NCBI GenBank assembly: GCA_001643675.2
Contig: LSRY02000011.1
Coordinates: 682,001-746,000, forward strand
Length of the DNA: 64,000 nt
From: Monocercomonoides exilis
Taxonomy: Eukaryota; Preaxostyla; Oxymonadida; Polymastigidae
Direction: 5' to 3'
Made by a program: the position numbers and the translations under genes. The notes under the pieces are model-generated. The model was not told the DNA's origin, made no database searches, and saw nothing but the letters and a program-made list of their open reading frames with translations. The first letter of the stretch is position 1; every line of letters starts with the position of its first letter. This document shows positions 19,986-30,967 of the stretch, piece after piece.

Positions 19986-22900
19986 CTATTTTGTCGTTTT
20001 CTTTTGTTTTTCTATTCCTTTGCCCACTTCTTTCAAAGCCTTGTTATCTGTTGTTTTGACTGAGTCATTAATTTCTGCCTTGATTTTATCTTGCTGTTTT
20101 TTGACAGTTGTTTTATTTGCTTCGCTTGATTCAATAACAGATTTTCCTTTTTCTTTCATATTGGCTTTGCCTCCTCTTCCCAAATTGTCTTGCTTGAAAT
20201 TCAGTAAAAGCGCATTGTTACGATGCAAATATCGAACTTGTCTATTTGCGTATTGGCTAAGCAAAGAATTGCATTTTTCTTCTTCTGCCAAGCATTCATA
20301 AAGATCAATTTCTTCGCTTTTCTCTTCTTCTTCTTCTTCTTCTTCCATTTCCTCTTCTTCGTTCTCATTCACAGTTTCTGTGTCTGAACTCTCTTCTTCC
20401 TTCTCTTCTTCTTTCTTCTGTGGCAAGCCAGTTTTTTTATCTTCAGTTGCTTTTTCGCATTTCTCTTTCGTGTCTTCATTTTTGCCTTTCTTGTTTTCTT
20501 GCTGTGGCTGCTTCATTGCGGTGTCTTTGCCTGCACCTTCTGTTGTTTGATCCTTCTCTTTTAAACATTGCTGTGTTTTCTTTCGTTTGCCTTCTTTTCG
20601 TTTCAATCCTTTCATTTTCTTAACATTTTCATTCATAAACAACCTTCCATTTGAAAGACGCTTCAGCTGAGTCCTCAACAACTTGCGCAGGAGAGCGATT
20701 CTGTCGCACAACAATCGCTTCCACTTTTTTTCTCCTTCATTCAGCTCATCCAATGTCTTCATTACATGCGGAGTTTCTGGAATCACAGCCTTATCACCAG
20801 AATCCTTACACTCTCCGTGTGTGCTTTGTTCTCCTTTCCTTTTTGCTTTCTCTCTCAGTTCTCTCCTCTCGTCTTCCTCGTCTTCGCTGCCGTTGTCGAC
20901 ATCTCTGCCATACATCAGCTCCTCCTTCGCCATCTCCAGTCTGTCAAAAAGTGTGTATGCCAAGATCAGATCGCTGCTGATCTTCGACTGCTCGTCAAAT
21001 GTCGCGTAGTGGGGCTTGCAGCAGCGGAGACACAAAAAATGCCATGTTGGAGAAGGAAAAGGAAAACAAGACGGATATTTTGCAGAAGTTAAAGAAGAGT
21101 TAGAAGAATAAGCAGAAGCAGGAGAATGAGAGAGATCTGTGGAAATGGAAGAAGAGGAATTAGAGGAGGAGGAAGCAGAAAATGGATACTGATATTCAAA
21201 CGCAGAAGACAAAGAAGATGAAAACGACGGGAAATGATACAATGAGCTTCTAAGTGAAGGAGAAAGAGAGTGAGGAAATGCCATTGAAGTTGCTGATGGA
21301 GCATAATAAGAAAAAGGCTGCATGAAAGAAAAAGAAGAAGATGACAATAACAATCTTGATGAAGACAAAATTGAAGAATTCACTGATGCTGTATTATTAT
21401 TTGAAGCAACAGAATTCGTGCTTTTTGATGAATCCAAATTGGATAAAGGCAAAGAAGAAGATGCATTTGTTGAACAAGCATCGTTTTCATCCGCTTTAAC
21501 AACTTCAGAACGAGACGGAAACCAATTCGAGTTCTTTTCATTGTAATGGCGGTTCACATCGAAGACTATTTTGCACCCATTTCCCTTTCTTCTCGCCTCG
21601 TTGTGGTAATAAAAATTGTCTGACAGAAGAATCATCTGGTTCCCACACTCGCACACAAACGAGTCCAGTGCAAAGTCTGCCATTGGCGTGCATTTCTCCA
21701 GAAGGATGCTTTTTCTGGTCTGATCAGACAAAAAACTCATTTGCTGATCTGTTGTACTTGTGGCTGCAGAAGTCTGAGAAGCTCCTGAAGCTGTTGGCGG
21801 TGTGTTCTGAATGTAGCGAATGTAATCGCTCATTCCTTCGCTTGGAACGCCAGAAGAATTCTGTGTCGATGCAACACCAGACAAACTTGATTGCAAAGCT
21901 GAAGGAGACTTGACTATAGAAGAAGAAGAAGAAGAACTTGCTCGTGATCGTTTTAATTTGTATAGAGAGAATGGAGGTGGTGGTAGAAATGCTTGCGAAG
22001 CCATTGAATTCGAACGATTTGGATAAATCTGAGTGAATGAAGGAGGAAGAAGAGATGAAGATGGCATTGCAGATGATCCAGGCTCAATAGAACCAGAAGA
22101 AGAGTAGGAGGAAGAAGTACCTGCAACGCCAGGAACGCATCCCATGTCATTTTTTGAATAGCACTTGATTTTCTCCATAAACTCCCTTGAGTCTGCAGAC
22201 AGCAGCTCCTCAGCTGGTTTATTCACTTCCTCCGTCTGAAGCGCAGCAATCAAAAAACTTTTCAGCTCTTTTATTTTCTGACAGGCGCCAGGAATGTTCG
22301 GGTTGTTGCGAAGCGCCTCCAGCGCCTTCGCTGCCACAATGACAGGAGAATTCTCATATTCAGCCAGTTTTGATTCTGCCATCTCTGAGTGAAGATCATA
22401 AGCAGGCTCTTCTGCAGCAAGTGCGAGGCAGCTGCTGTTTTCTTGGCCGATTTCTCCGGTGCTCTCCAAAATGCTCCTTGTTATCTCGCTGCTGGTCAGC
22501 TCTGAAGGGTTGGAGTCGTCGGAGTCTGAGTCGAAGTCTGGGCCGATAAACTCGGCAAAGCTTTTTAGCAGCTCCGTCCGGAAATCCAGCTGTTTTTGTG
22601 CCAAAGATTTGCCGGCCTTCTTTTTCTGACGAGATTTCAATCCTTTTCCTCCTTTTTCGTTTTCAAGTTGTTTGGATTTGTCTTCTTTTAAGTTTGTTAT
22701 TGTAGACTCGTTACTCACTTTCTTATTCAAAGCTTGATCATGTAAAAGATCTGGTGACTGTATAATTAAGTCTCTGTCTATTTCTTCATCATCCTCCTCA
22801 TTAAAATAATCGTCATAATCATTGGCATCTTCTTCTTCTCCTTCTCCTTCTTCTTCTTCCTGATGCGCACTAACAAGTCCTGAAGAATTTTCGGCTGCTT

Positions 22901-24140
22901 GCAACGGCTTCAGTCCAATTTTCTGCAGCAATTCTGATTTTTGTTGTTTCAATGCAGCTGCTTTTTTCCTTCTATACTCTCGAAATTGGCAGAGATTCCT
23001 TTGGGCCATGCCTTTGATTATGCAAGTTTCCATTTCAGACGGAATGGTCGTTTTTTCAATTAAATCTGTATCAATTGCTTTTTTTGTTCCATTTATAATG
23101 TTGCTCTTGTCAATAATTTTCTTGCAGTAGTTTGAATCTTCTTCTTCTTCTCTTTTCCACTGCTTCATCATTTTCATCGTTTCCCTACATCGAGAGCATT
23201 TACACGCAAAATGCCATTTCTTCTGCAGAATGCGCTGTCTCATTGAGATTGAGTAACTCAATGGCACGTAGCTTATCGTGATTGGCTCCCCATTTCGGAT
23301 AAATCGCACCGCTCTGACTTCAACTGCTTTTGCATCATTCACTGAAATAATGCAATTTGGACGGCAAGAATGATTGATAAGAGACACCCGAGGGTATATT
23401 CCAACAATAGCCCAATTCTCGCTCGGATGACGAATGTTCAATTTTTGAAAATGAGCTTTGCAAATGTACTCAAATGATTCATCGAATTCATTTGCATCCA
23501 CATAAAACTTCCCAGCTTCATTGCCATTTCGCTTTAGTATTTGCATGATGTGTTCTGTCAAGAATCCCAATCGTGATCGTAAAGTTTGAGGAAGAAATAA
23601 CTTATTTGATTGAAGAATGACAAAATCGAAAAAATTGTGAACATGACTTCTAGGAATCCCTGGATAGTTTGAATCTTCAATACATTCAGGCGTCGGCAAA
23701 ATTCTTTTATTAATTAGTCGACAAGCTGAGAGCTTTTCACCTCTGAAATCTGTGACAGACGAAAATTTGTGAAGGAACCGATCAAGCAACAAAAGAATTC
23801 TAAGGTATAACTGACAATGTGTGGAAAACCAAGGTTCTTGAAGATTTAACCCCATTATTTTGCATTCCACTTTGTGAATTTCTTTCCAATGGTGCAATTG
23901 GCATGCTTTGCTACAATATTTTGTAACTTTGCATTTTCCGCATTGCAATAGTTTTCCGTTTTCAGTTTCTTTCAAGCAGCAATGGCACCTTTCCTTTGCA
24001 GTGGAATCTGTCAATTGATAAGCAAAAGGTTCTTCTGATAAAACAATATCTCCAATATTAAAATCCTGAGACGCCTTAAAGCCCAATCCAAGATTTTCAT
24101 CTGCATAAATATCACATTTTTCGAGGGATTCAGTTTGCAT
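19986..24140 (-). CDS. SET and MYND domain protein (SMYD-type lysine methyltransferase) with giant C-terminal extension, 1384 aa
   Basis: The order is that of SMYD proteins. The N-terminal SET half (GLGFKASQDFNIGDIVLSEEPFAY) is followed by a MYND zinc finger with Cys 52, 55, 67, 70, 76, 80 and 93 and the YCSKACQLHHW signature, then an insert. The catalytic SET core has INHSCRPNC at about 255-263 and ITISYVPL, then the post-SET cysteines CKCSRC at 313-318. SMYD proteins methylate lysines on histones or other proteins using S-adenosylmethionine. Family members are usually 430-500 residues; here about 1060 extra follow, with acidic runs, serine/proline-rich linkers, a CECGNQM element and a Lys/Glu-rich end. 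An upstream mini-exon is possible: a TTTTTTCAG acceptor precedes residues GIAPNFP in frame with the ATG. The stop is TAG. Confidence 0.88.
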   Translation of the reverse strand: MQTESLEKCDIYADENLGLGFKASQDFNIGDIVLSEEPFAYQLTDSTAKERCHCCLKETENGKLLQCGKCKVTKYCSKACQLHHWKEIHKVECKIMGLNLQEPWFSTHCQLYLRILLLLDRFLHKFSSVTDFRGEKLSACRLINKRILPTPECIEDSNYPGIPRSHVHNFFDFVILQSNKLFLPQTLRSRLGFLTEHIMQILKRNGNEAGKFYVDANEFDESFEYICKAHFQKLNIRHPSENWAIVGIYPRVSLINHSCRPNCIISVNDAKAVEVRAVRFIRNGEPITISYVPLSYSISMRQRILQKKWHFACKCSRCRETMKMMKQWKREEEEDSNYCKKIIDKSNIINGTKKAIDTDLIEKTTIPSEMETCIIKGMAQRNLCQFREYRRKKAAALKQQKSELLQKIGLKPLQAAENSSGLVSAHQEEEEGEGEEEDANDYDDYFNEEDDEEIDRDLIIQSPDLLHDQALNKKVSNESTITNLKEDKSKQLENEKGGKGLKSRQKKKAGKSLAQKQLDFRTELLKSFAEFIGPDFDSDSDDSNPSELTSSEITRSILESTGEIGQENSSCLALAAEEPAYDLHSEMAESKLAEYENSPVIVAAKALEALRNNPNIPGACQKIKELKSFLIAALQTEEVNKPAEELLSADSREFMEKIKCYSKNDMGCVPGVAGTSSSYSSSGSIEPGSSAMPSSSLLPPSFTQIYPNRSNSMASQAFLPPPPFSLYKLKRSRASSSSSSSIVKSPSALQSSLSGVASTQNSSGVPSEGMSDYIRYIQNTPPTASGASQTSAATSTTDQQMSFLSDQTRKSILLEKCTPMADFALDSFVCECGNQMILLSDNFYYHNEARRKGNGCKIVFDVNRHYNEKNSNWFPSRSEVVKADENDACSTNASSSLPLSNLDSSKSTNSVASNNNTASVNSSILSSSRLLLSSSSFSFMQPFSYYAPSATSMAFPHSLSPSLRSSLYHFPSFSSSLSSAFEYQYPFSASSSSNSSSSISTDLSHSPASAYSSNSSLTSAKYPSCFPFPSPTWHFLCLRCCKPHYATFDEQSKISSDLILAYTLFDRLEMAKEELMYGRDVDNGSEDEEDERRELREKAKRKGEQSTHGECKDSGDKAVIPETPHVMKTLDELNEGEKKWKRLLCDRIALLRKLLRTQLKRLSNGRLFMNENVKKMKGLKRKEGKRKKTQQCLKEKDQTTEGAGKDTAMKQPQQENKKGKNEDTKEKCEKATEDKKTGLPQKKEEEKEEESSDTETVNENEEEEMEEEEEEEEKSEEIDLYECLAEEEKCNSLLSQYANRQVRYLHRNNALLLNFKQDNLGRGGKANMKEKGKSVIESSEANKTTVKKQQDKIKAEINDSVKTTDNKALKEVGKGIEKQKKTTK

Positions 24141-25793
24141 CGGAAAATTAGGTGCAATGCCGCTGAAAAAACAAAAATGAGAATTTGATTTTTATATAAA
24201 GGGTTCAAAATTTTTACATGATAAAAAGAATTGACTCCGTAAAAATTGATATGTTTGTGAAAAAGAAATTCGAAGTTAAGTCATATGACATTCAGTTCGA
24301 ATGTGTGTGAATATCTAATTATCCAAAAAATTTTTAGTTTATTCTTCATTCTACATTTGTCATTCATTGTCTCTCAAAATTGTTTGCCCTGTTAAATTCA
24401 AAATGAATTCTATTATTACTGACAATAATAATACAAACAAAAATAATAATAATATTTTTTTCTACAATTTTCATGTTATCATCATATCCAAATAAAATGG
24501 AGTTTAACTTAAAAAAAATAGTCTATAAATTAAAAAAAAATACACAAAAAAATGCTAAGGAAATTTTTAAGTGAGAAACAAGCTAGTAGAAAAATATCAG
24601 TTTATTTAGACTCAAATAAGCAACAGCATTGTGTCAGATACAAGTGAGCAAAAGGGAAACATAAGTTGTCTATGAAAGCAATAAAAACATAAAGAAACAA
24701 AAGGAAGATACAACAAAAGAACAGTTAATAGCAATAAAAAAAGAAAGCATTGTTCTTCTCAAAGATGATTGTTGATAAGAAATGGGAAATTTTAAAGTTG
24801 ACTTAAAAAAAAAATAAAGTTGCTCAGAAAAGAAGAAGAAGAAGAAGAAGATTTAGTCAGAAAAGGTGTTAATAAAATCAATTAGAGAAGAATGAGAAAT
24901 GATGAGATTGTTCATAAGAGAGTTAAAGTTTGATAGAAGAATTGCATGAAAAGAGTTGAGAAGCTTGAAAAAGAATGCTATCAAGAAGTATTGCGACTAA
25001 CTCAGTATGAAATACGTTAAAGTACCCTGTAAATGAAGAAAGAATTGTGACAATAAAAAAGAATACAAATGAATTGGAAAATTAAAATAAAATAAAATAA
25101 AATAAAATAAATATCAAAATTAATCCCATCCAGAAAAAAAGAAAAAACTTATTTGAACGCATCTATTTCACAGCATACTCTATTGGCAAGTAAGAATTAC
25201 AAGCAAAAGAAACTTATTCTGCGAGGAAAGGATGAAATAAAGAAGATGAAATGAGTCAGAAGAAAGGCAGTTGTAGTTAAAGTTGTAGTTGCAGCTGCAG
25301 TTGCGGTTGTCAAACGTGAAGTGCTAATTGCGAAGTGCTTAACTGCTTCCATCAATGTGAATCTATATCTGTTTATTTGTGTATTTATTTATTTTTTCTT
25401 CTTTTTTTTGACACTACACTCAGAACTTTCTGAATACTGCATCAAAAAATTAAATAAATAAATAAATAAATAAAGCTTGAGAATGAAGAAATCGCGGGGA
25501 AGCAAAAAAAATATCTAAAACAAAAAGAAATAATTTTTATATGAGATCGGTTTCCAAATAGTGAATGCTTGGTTACCTTGTCCTCCTCTTTCATTTGGCA
25601 TCGAAGTCAAAAATTAAAATGCGGTTCTGACTTCTTCCTGCTCTTCTACTTCTTTCACGCACACACTCATCAATTCGTCAATCTAATTTATTTATTTATT
25701 TATTTATTCTTTTTCAGCTTTCTCTTGTTCCTTCTCAACAGAAAAATTGCGTTACTTCGTTTCTACACACATACACACTCCTTCCCACCTCAT
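24141..25793. other. Intergenic with simple repeats, no gene seen
   Basis: This AT-rich stretch holds a (GAA)n run near 24833-24850, an (AAATA)n run near 25084-25112, an (AAAT)n run near 25451-25474, and a degenerate GTTGTAGTTGCAGCTGCAG stretch near 25268-25310. None forms a believable gene. The 3' part lies downstream of the kinase gene. Confidence 0.6.
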
Positions 25794-27286
25794 TTAGAAA
25801 TCCCTCAAGTTCGACGGGTCCTGATCAGGGTCTGTAGGGTCTATTTCTCCGGGGGGAATCTCCGGATCTTCCGGAATAATTGCCGGCGCGCTCTCTGCCG
25901 GAATCGCATTCGGCGGGATCGGCGCAGGAATCAGACCGTTCTCCATCGCTGCCCAGTCGATACCTGCAAAAAACGGATGGTTCTTCACATCCTCTGCTCC
26001 GCCATGCAGGCAGCCCAGCCTCTTCGTCTTGTCCTTTCTCAGCAGCTCCAAAACAAGCGCTTTGGCAGCTGCTCGGAGCTCTTTCTCTTTCTCGTCGTCT
26101 TCTGGGTTCTCAAACTCTTTCATCGGAGGACGATATTTCACAATTGCCTCGTACGTCTCAATGGGTGTGCCGAAAAATGGCGGGTTTCCCATCAGCAGCT
26201 CGTATATCAAGATGCCCAACGCCCACCAGTCAACTCCCTTGTCGTGCCCTGTGCACAACACAAGCTCAGGCGCTACGTATTCCTGGTTGATTTATGCAGG
26301 CAGTATTTGGAATGATTGTATTGTTGAATAAATTAAGAAAAAGAAAAAAAAGATTAAACAATACATAAAAATGAAGTACAAAAAGAAATAAAGTGTTTAT
26401 GTCTAAAAATTTTTTCATTCAAAAGCAAATCACAAAAATTACTCATTTCACAGAAATAAAGAGGGTAAATTTAAAAAAAAAATTAAAAAAATAAAACTGA
26501 TAAGAAAAACTTTAAAAGTCATTAACATACTGCTGTACCGCAGATTGTGAAAGAAAGATCAGTAATCTCTTTTGCAAATCCGAGATCCGTAAGCTTCAAT
26601 TGCCCTTCACCATCCAAAAGCAAGTTTTCTGGTTTTAGATCCCTATATGCAATTTGCTCTGCATGCAGACGAGCAAAAGCTGTTACAAGCTGAGCAGCAT
26701 AATGGCGAACTGCAGAAGGCTTTATTGTTTTATAAGTCTCTCGCAAGGTAAAGAAATCTCCGCTCGGGCAATATTCTAAAATAAGATAAATGTTATTCTC
26801 GTCTTGCATTGTTTCGAATAAACGAACGATTCTCGGATGGCGGCATCGAAGCAAAATTTCCCTTTCATATTTCATGTGCCTTGCTTGCTTAAGAAGACAT
26901 ATTCTCTTTTTGTCCATGACTTTCATCGCAAAATATTGCTGTGATTCTTTATGTTGTGCTATTTGAATTATTCCAAATGTACCCGAGCCAATAATTTGCA
27001 TCATTTTAAATTCATCAAGACGTGGTTTTCGAGTAAATTGAAAAGACTCTGACAATTTTGAGGGTGAAGCAGATGAGCTGCTTGACGCGATGATGTATGA
27101 AGGAGGAGCAGGTTCCTTTACTACTGATGTTACTGGTGGTTTTCCAGAGTGGCACTCAATTGAGCTAACTGAAGATTTCGAAACAGGAATTGGCGAAGGT
27201 TTTTTTGGAGCAACTTTTGCAAGAGTTGGTAAAGATGCAGAAGCTTTCGAATGTGTAAGCGTTGTTGCTGGTTTTTTGGGGGGCAT
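25794..27286 (-). CDS. AGC-family protein kinase, PKA catalytic-subunit-like, 414 aa, one intron
   Basis: Exons are 27286-26531 and 26282-25794. The 248-base intron (GTATGT...CAACCAG) falls inside the activation segment and joins ICGTA to EYVAPEL in phase. After a disordered Ser/Pro/Lys-rich N-terminus (about 90 residues), the kinase shows GSGTFG (100-105), the ATP lysine in AMK (122), the helix-C Glu (about 142), YRDLKPEN (214-221) and DLG (234-236). The phosphorylatable activation-loop Thr lies in SFTICGT (about 247), followed by DWWALGILIYELLMGNPPFF and TKRLG. That layout matches the cAMP-dependent kinase catalytic subunit. Three positions differ from consensus: YRD for HRD, DLG for DFG and CGTAE for CGTPE. 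All catalytic charged residues remain, so it should be active. The C-terminal tail is proline/acidic and lacks a clear FxxF end. Confidence 0.9.
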
Positions 27287-28162
27287 TAATACAGGAATAA
27301 TAAAATACGCAAAGGCTTAAATTCTTTTAGAGAGAAGAAATCTAAAAAAATCTTTGTAATTAGTAAAATATAACACAATTGATATGAAATAATAAAGAGC
27401 AGCGAAAATGTAATTGCTTATTTAAAAGAAAACTCGATCTGATAAATAAGGAGCAAACGAGATGTAAATATGGTTCATCTCCCATTACTTAAAAGAAAAA
27501 CAAATTTTTGGTTTCAAGAATCATTAGAAAACAGAACATTGAAAAGTTAATATTTAGTGTGTGATATGAAATAATGTTTGTTGCTTTTATGAAGAAAAAT
27601 ATTGATCAATCAATATTTTTCTTTTGAAATATCCAATAATTGTTTTTCATACAAAAAATTTCCTAAATCCAACAATAAAGAAAAACAGATCTATCATTAT
27701 AAATTTTCATTTTCCAATGACGATAAAGTTTTTGTTCACAAAAACAATTGTGATTTCTGTTTCTTATTCAAATTTGTTATGAATTTTTTAAAAATCACAA
27801 CTATCAAAAAAATAAAGCAAAAAGCAAAATGTGAAGTTACATATGTGCATAATTTTAATGTAATTTTTCCATTGATAACATTCAGGTAATCACTCAAAAT
27901 TCCTTTATATGTCAAAAAATGTTGTTCTTTTCAACAAAATTATTCTCTTTTCTTTATATTTCGAAGCAAAGTGATAAAAACAATGTCATGAAAGTTAACT
28001 TAAACTGTGAAGTGCATGGAAAGCAATTTACCAAAATATGCAATTGAACGCTAAACATAAATGGTTAAAAACTGAAGTGAATGCAGAGCTAATTAATTTC
28101 TTGAATAAATGAAAATTTAAATTTGAGGATTTTTGTGATGTATAATTTTAATTCCCAATTCT
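27287..28162. other. Intergenic, no gene seen
   Basis: AT-rich spacer between two minus-strand genes; it should include the kinase promoter. The open plus frame 27602-27889 is Lys/Phe/Asn-rich without domain features. Confidence 0.5.
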
Positions 28163-28807
28163 TCAAATGACCTCGTCATCACTTTTCTGTTCTTTGGTCC
28201 CTTCTTCTTCCGAATCATCTTCGCAGTCTTTTTCTTTTTTCATCCGTTCTTTCTTTCTTTTGTAATATTCCTCCTCTCTTTCTTTTTCGACTCTGTTCAA
28301 TGTTGACTCTCCATAAATAGAAACCAAGTCTAATGGCTGACATTTTGAATCAGATAAAACATCAGGAGTGAATTGAGAAAATACTTTGGCTCGAATATCG
28401 ATAGTTTTCATCACAAGAACATCATCTGAAGATCTGTCTGCTGGTGTCACTGGATTAATTGCATTTTTGGGAGTTATTGCAACAACATTTCCAGTTTCTT
28501 CAAGGGGTTTTTGATCAGATTCGCTTTGATCTTTTTGAGTTTCTGAAATGGAAGAAGAATTCTGGTTTTGTTTTTCGTTTTTTTTCGATGGAAAGAAAAA
28601 GTGAAACAAATTCACAAAAGGTGAAAAAATAAAAGAAGCTATTTTGTTTTGTTTTGAAGATGAAGATTGTAAAGCTTTTAGATTTTCCTCCTCAACAACA
28701 ATTTGTTCCTGTTTTCTTTTCATTAGTTCAAGTTCTAAATCTGCATCGGCAAAACCATATTCCTCTTGTGCTAGCTTGTAGCTAATTTTTCCAGGAGCCT
28801 CACACAT
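28163..28807 (-). CDS. Hypothetical charged protein, 214 aa
   Basis: Single open frame with a TAA in frame just before the ATG, so the start is sound. A TTTTCGCAG just upstream could be the acceptor of a 5'-leader intron. The N-terminal part is helical and charged (DADLELELMKRKQEQIVVEE). A short hydrophobic-aromatic patch (IASFIFSPFVNLFHFFFP) around residues 57-74 could be a membrane anchor or amphipathic segment. The middle is Ser/Gln-rich, and the last 60 residues form a Lys/Glu-rich coiled coil ending in an acidic tail. I do not recognise the family. The hydrophilic, low-complexity make-up and lack of close relatives leave some doubt that the whole frame is one exon. Confidence 0.6.
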   Translation of the reverse strand: MCEAPGKISYKLAQEEYGFADADLELELMKRKQEQIVVEEENLKALQSSSSKQNKIASFIFSPFVNLFHFFFPSKKNEKQNQNSSSISETQKDQSESDQKPLEETGNVVAITPKNAINPVTPADRSSDDVLVMKTIDIRAKVFSQFTPDVLSDSKCQPLDLVSIYGESTLNRVEKEREEEYYKRKKERMKKEKDCEDDSEEEGTKEQKSDDEVI

Positions 28808-29557
28808 GAAGCAACGTTATATCTGCGAAAAAATGATAATTCAAATGAAATTTTGATTTTCACAAAAAAGTTATGGTTATCTTTAATATGTTGGGACGAA
28901 ATTTTTTATTTCATGAAATTTGTTCCATTCTTTTCTTCCCAATTTATATGTCATTTCTTGATATTTCAAAATAATTTTTTCTTGAGAATGCTACACTTTT
29001 CATGATTTGATCGCAGAAAATGTTTTGAACAAATCCCTGTTTTTTTCAAAAATGCAATAATTGTGCTCCAGTTTTTCATTTTTCAAATAATTGCAATTTC
29101 TGATAATTAATTAGCTATTTTTAATATATTTTGCTTATTATATTTACAATGTTTAGGGATAACAGATAAAGCAATCACAAATAAATTAATAAATAAAATT
29201 TTTGTCAAACATAAACCCTTAGCTGCTGTTGCATACTGGAAAGGAAAAAATGGTGATAATATTTACTTAATCAAAAGAAATGTGCCAAAAAAATAAACTG
29301 AGCAACCAAAACATTTTAAACAATAACCTCGCGCAAACAAAGAAATATTTTGCTTATCGTATTATGTAAACATATACAAGATGTCGTTGGGTGCAAAAGA
29401 CAGTTCGTCGAAAAATGTATCTCAAAATAATGTGAAAAGATTGAAAAGCAAAACAAAATCTCAAACATTTATGTTGAAACAGTTTACAAATATTTTTTTT
29501 TTGATGATCTTTCCTGCGCACATTCCAAAATTTCCCAATTATTTTATAATTTTCAGT
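28808..29557. other. Intergenic, no gene seen
   Basis: AT-rich spacer downstream of the serpin gene and upstream of the small hypothetical gene. The plus frame that starts at 29381 runs antisense into the serpin's last exon and is not a gene. Confidence 0.55.
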
Positions 29558-30967
29558 TTAGACATTGTAAATAATGCCGGAGAAAATAGATGTGAAATAT
29601 TCGTCGTACAGCGAGACAACAAAAGGACGATCGACGACAAAAGGAACGGGGAAGCTGACAGGGCGAATCATCCCCATGCACCGCATCATCATCACAGCCG
29701 TGGCTGCTGCTGCCTCAACTCCGTTCTCATCGACTTTCAGCACAGTTTTATGAATCACATCGCTGATCTTCAGAGCCTCCGGAGACATACGCTCAAATTT
29801 CGCATCGTCCGTGAAGCAGATGCCCAACCCCATTTTGGTCAGGGCTTGCACCAGCGAGGCAGAAAACTCTGCATTGAAGCGGGGAAGAGACAGAGCAACA
29901 AGAGTGGATGACAGGCCCCTAACAACATCTTTGAATTGCCCTGCTCTCAGATACTTCATCGCACAGCTGCGAAGAGCTTCTTCTCCTTTTTCTGCGGGAA
30001 GCATCACGAGCATCCTCATTCTTCTGTCTTTGAATCCCAATGACACAAACGATGCATCTCCTGCATTGTGATACATCAGTCTCTCAGTCATCTCCATCAT
30101 TTTGCATTGCTTCTTTTCGCCATTAATAAGGTTGAAGTCTGCGTCGTGTGTCTGATGCTTCTTGAATTGGTTTTGAAACTCTCCTTTAAAATAAACCGTA
30201 TTAAGGAGGACCATTTCATCGTCACTCTCCAGTTTGCTTACGATTTCTTTGATCAGCCCTTTGGTCTTATCGTTAACCCAGGCATTAATCCGAGGTGGTC
30301 TATAAAGTAAATGATATAAAATTGTTTTGTGCAAATATTGATTTGGAGTAAATGCAAACAAAAAAAACACAAAACAAGACAAAATCCAAAATGTATTTGA
30401 AACGCCAACATATAAAAAAGTGCAAACGCTGCAGAATCAAATGGAAGAATTTCAGCTGTCGCCCCAAAGGCCTTTCCACATTCGTCCAAAAATCCTTTAT
30501 ATACTGTTATTTTACTGTTAATCCAAAGAGAATTTGCGATTTGATAAGGAGGAGGACACTCTTTTTCATATTTTTCAAGAACTCCTGCAATCATAGCAAC
30601 CTTTATTTTCATTAGCAAACAAATAAAATTCATCAGTAATAAATGGCATTAATTAAATGCTTTGATAATAAATCTTTCAAACTGTTTTTTCAGCCGGAAA
30701 TCCATTTAACTGCAAGACATTTCTCATTGCTTCCAATGATGACTGTGTTGCTCCTGATCCAGCCATCATAAGGGCAGTGTGAACAGAAAGAGGCGAGATG
30801 AAAATGTTCTGGGCCTTGTCAGAAAGAAGCTGTTCTAACAGAAATGTACAAAAATTGTTGATGTATTCTCCTTGAGCAGCTTTCATAGCACCGTATTCCT
30901 CTTTGCTGACTTCACTAGGCTCTGTGTAAACAGGTCCTGGTCTTCCTTCTGCAATTATTTTACTCAT
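29558..30967 (-). CDS. Serpin (intracellular clade), 399 aa, three exons
   Basis: Exons 30967-30683, 30600-30428 and 30299-29558 join in phase to 400 codons with the stop. The introns (82 and 128 bases) start GTTTGA and GTTTGC. Serpin hallmarks are all present: NIFISPLSVHTALMMAGSGA, the IANSLWI strand, PPRINAWVNDKTKGLIKE, the VLLNTVYFKGEF breach/shutter segment, and the C-terminal PFVVDRPFVVSLYD. The reactive-centre loop has an inhibitory-type hinge, ENGVEAAAATAV, followed by MMMRCMGMIRPVSF. Counting from the usual P17 Glu puts P1 at the Cys, or at the preceding Arg if offset by one. An inhibitor of a serine or cysteine protease is therefore likely. There is no signal peptide, suggesting a cytosolic target. 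Whether the legumain gene 13 kb away is a partner cannot be told from sequence. Confidence 0.95.

Noticed and set aside
29381-29911. Plus-strand 176-codon open frame
   Set aside because: Runs antisense through the serpin's last exon; no protein features of its own.
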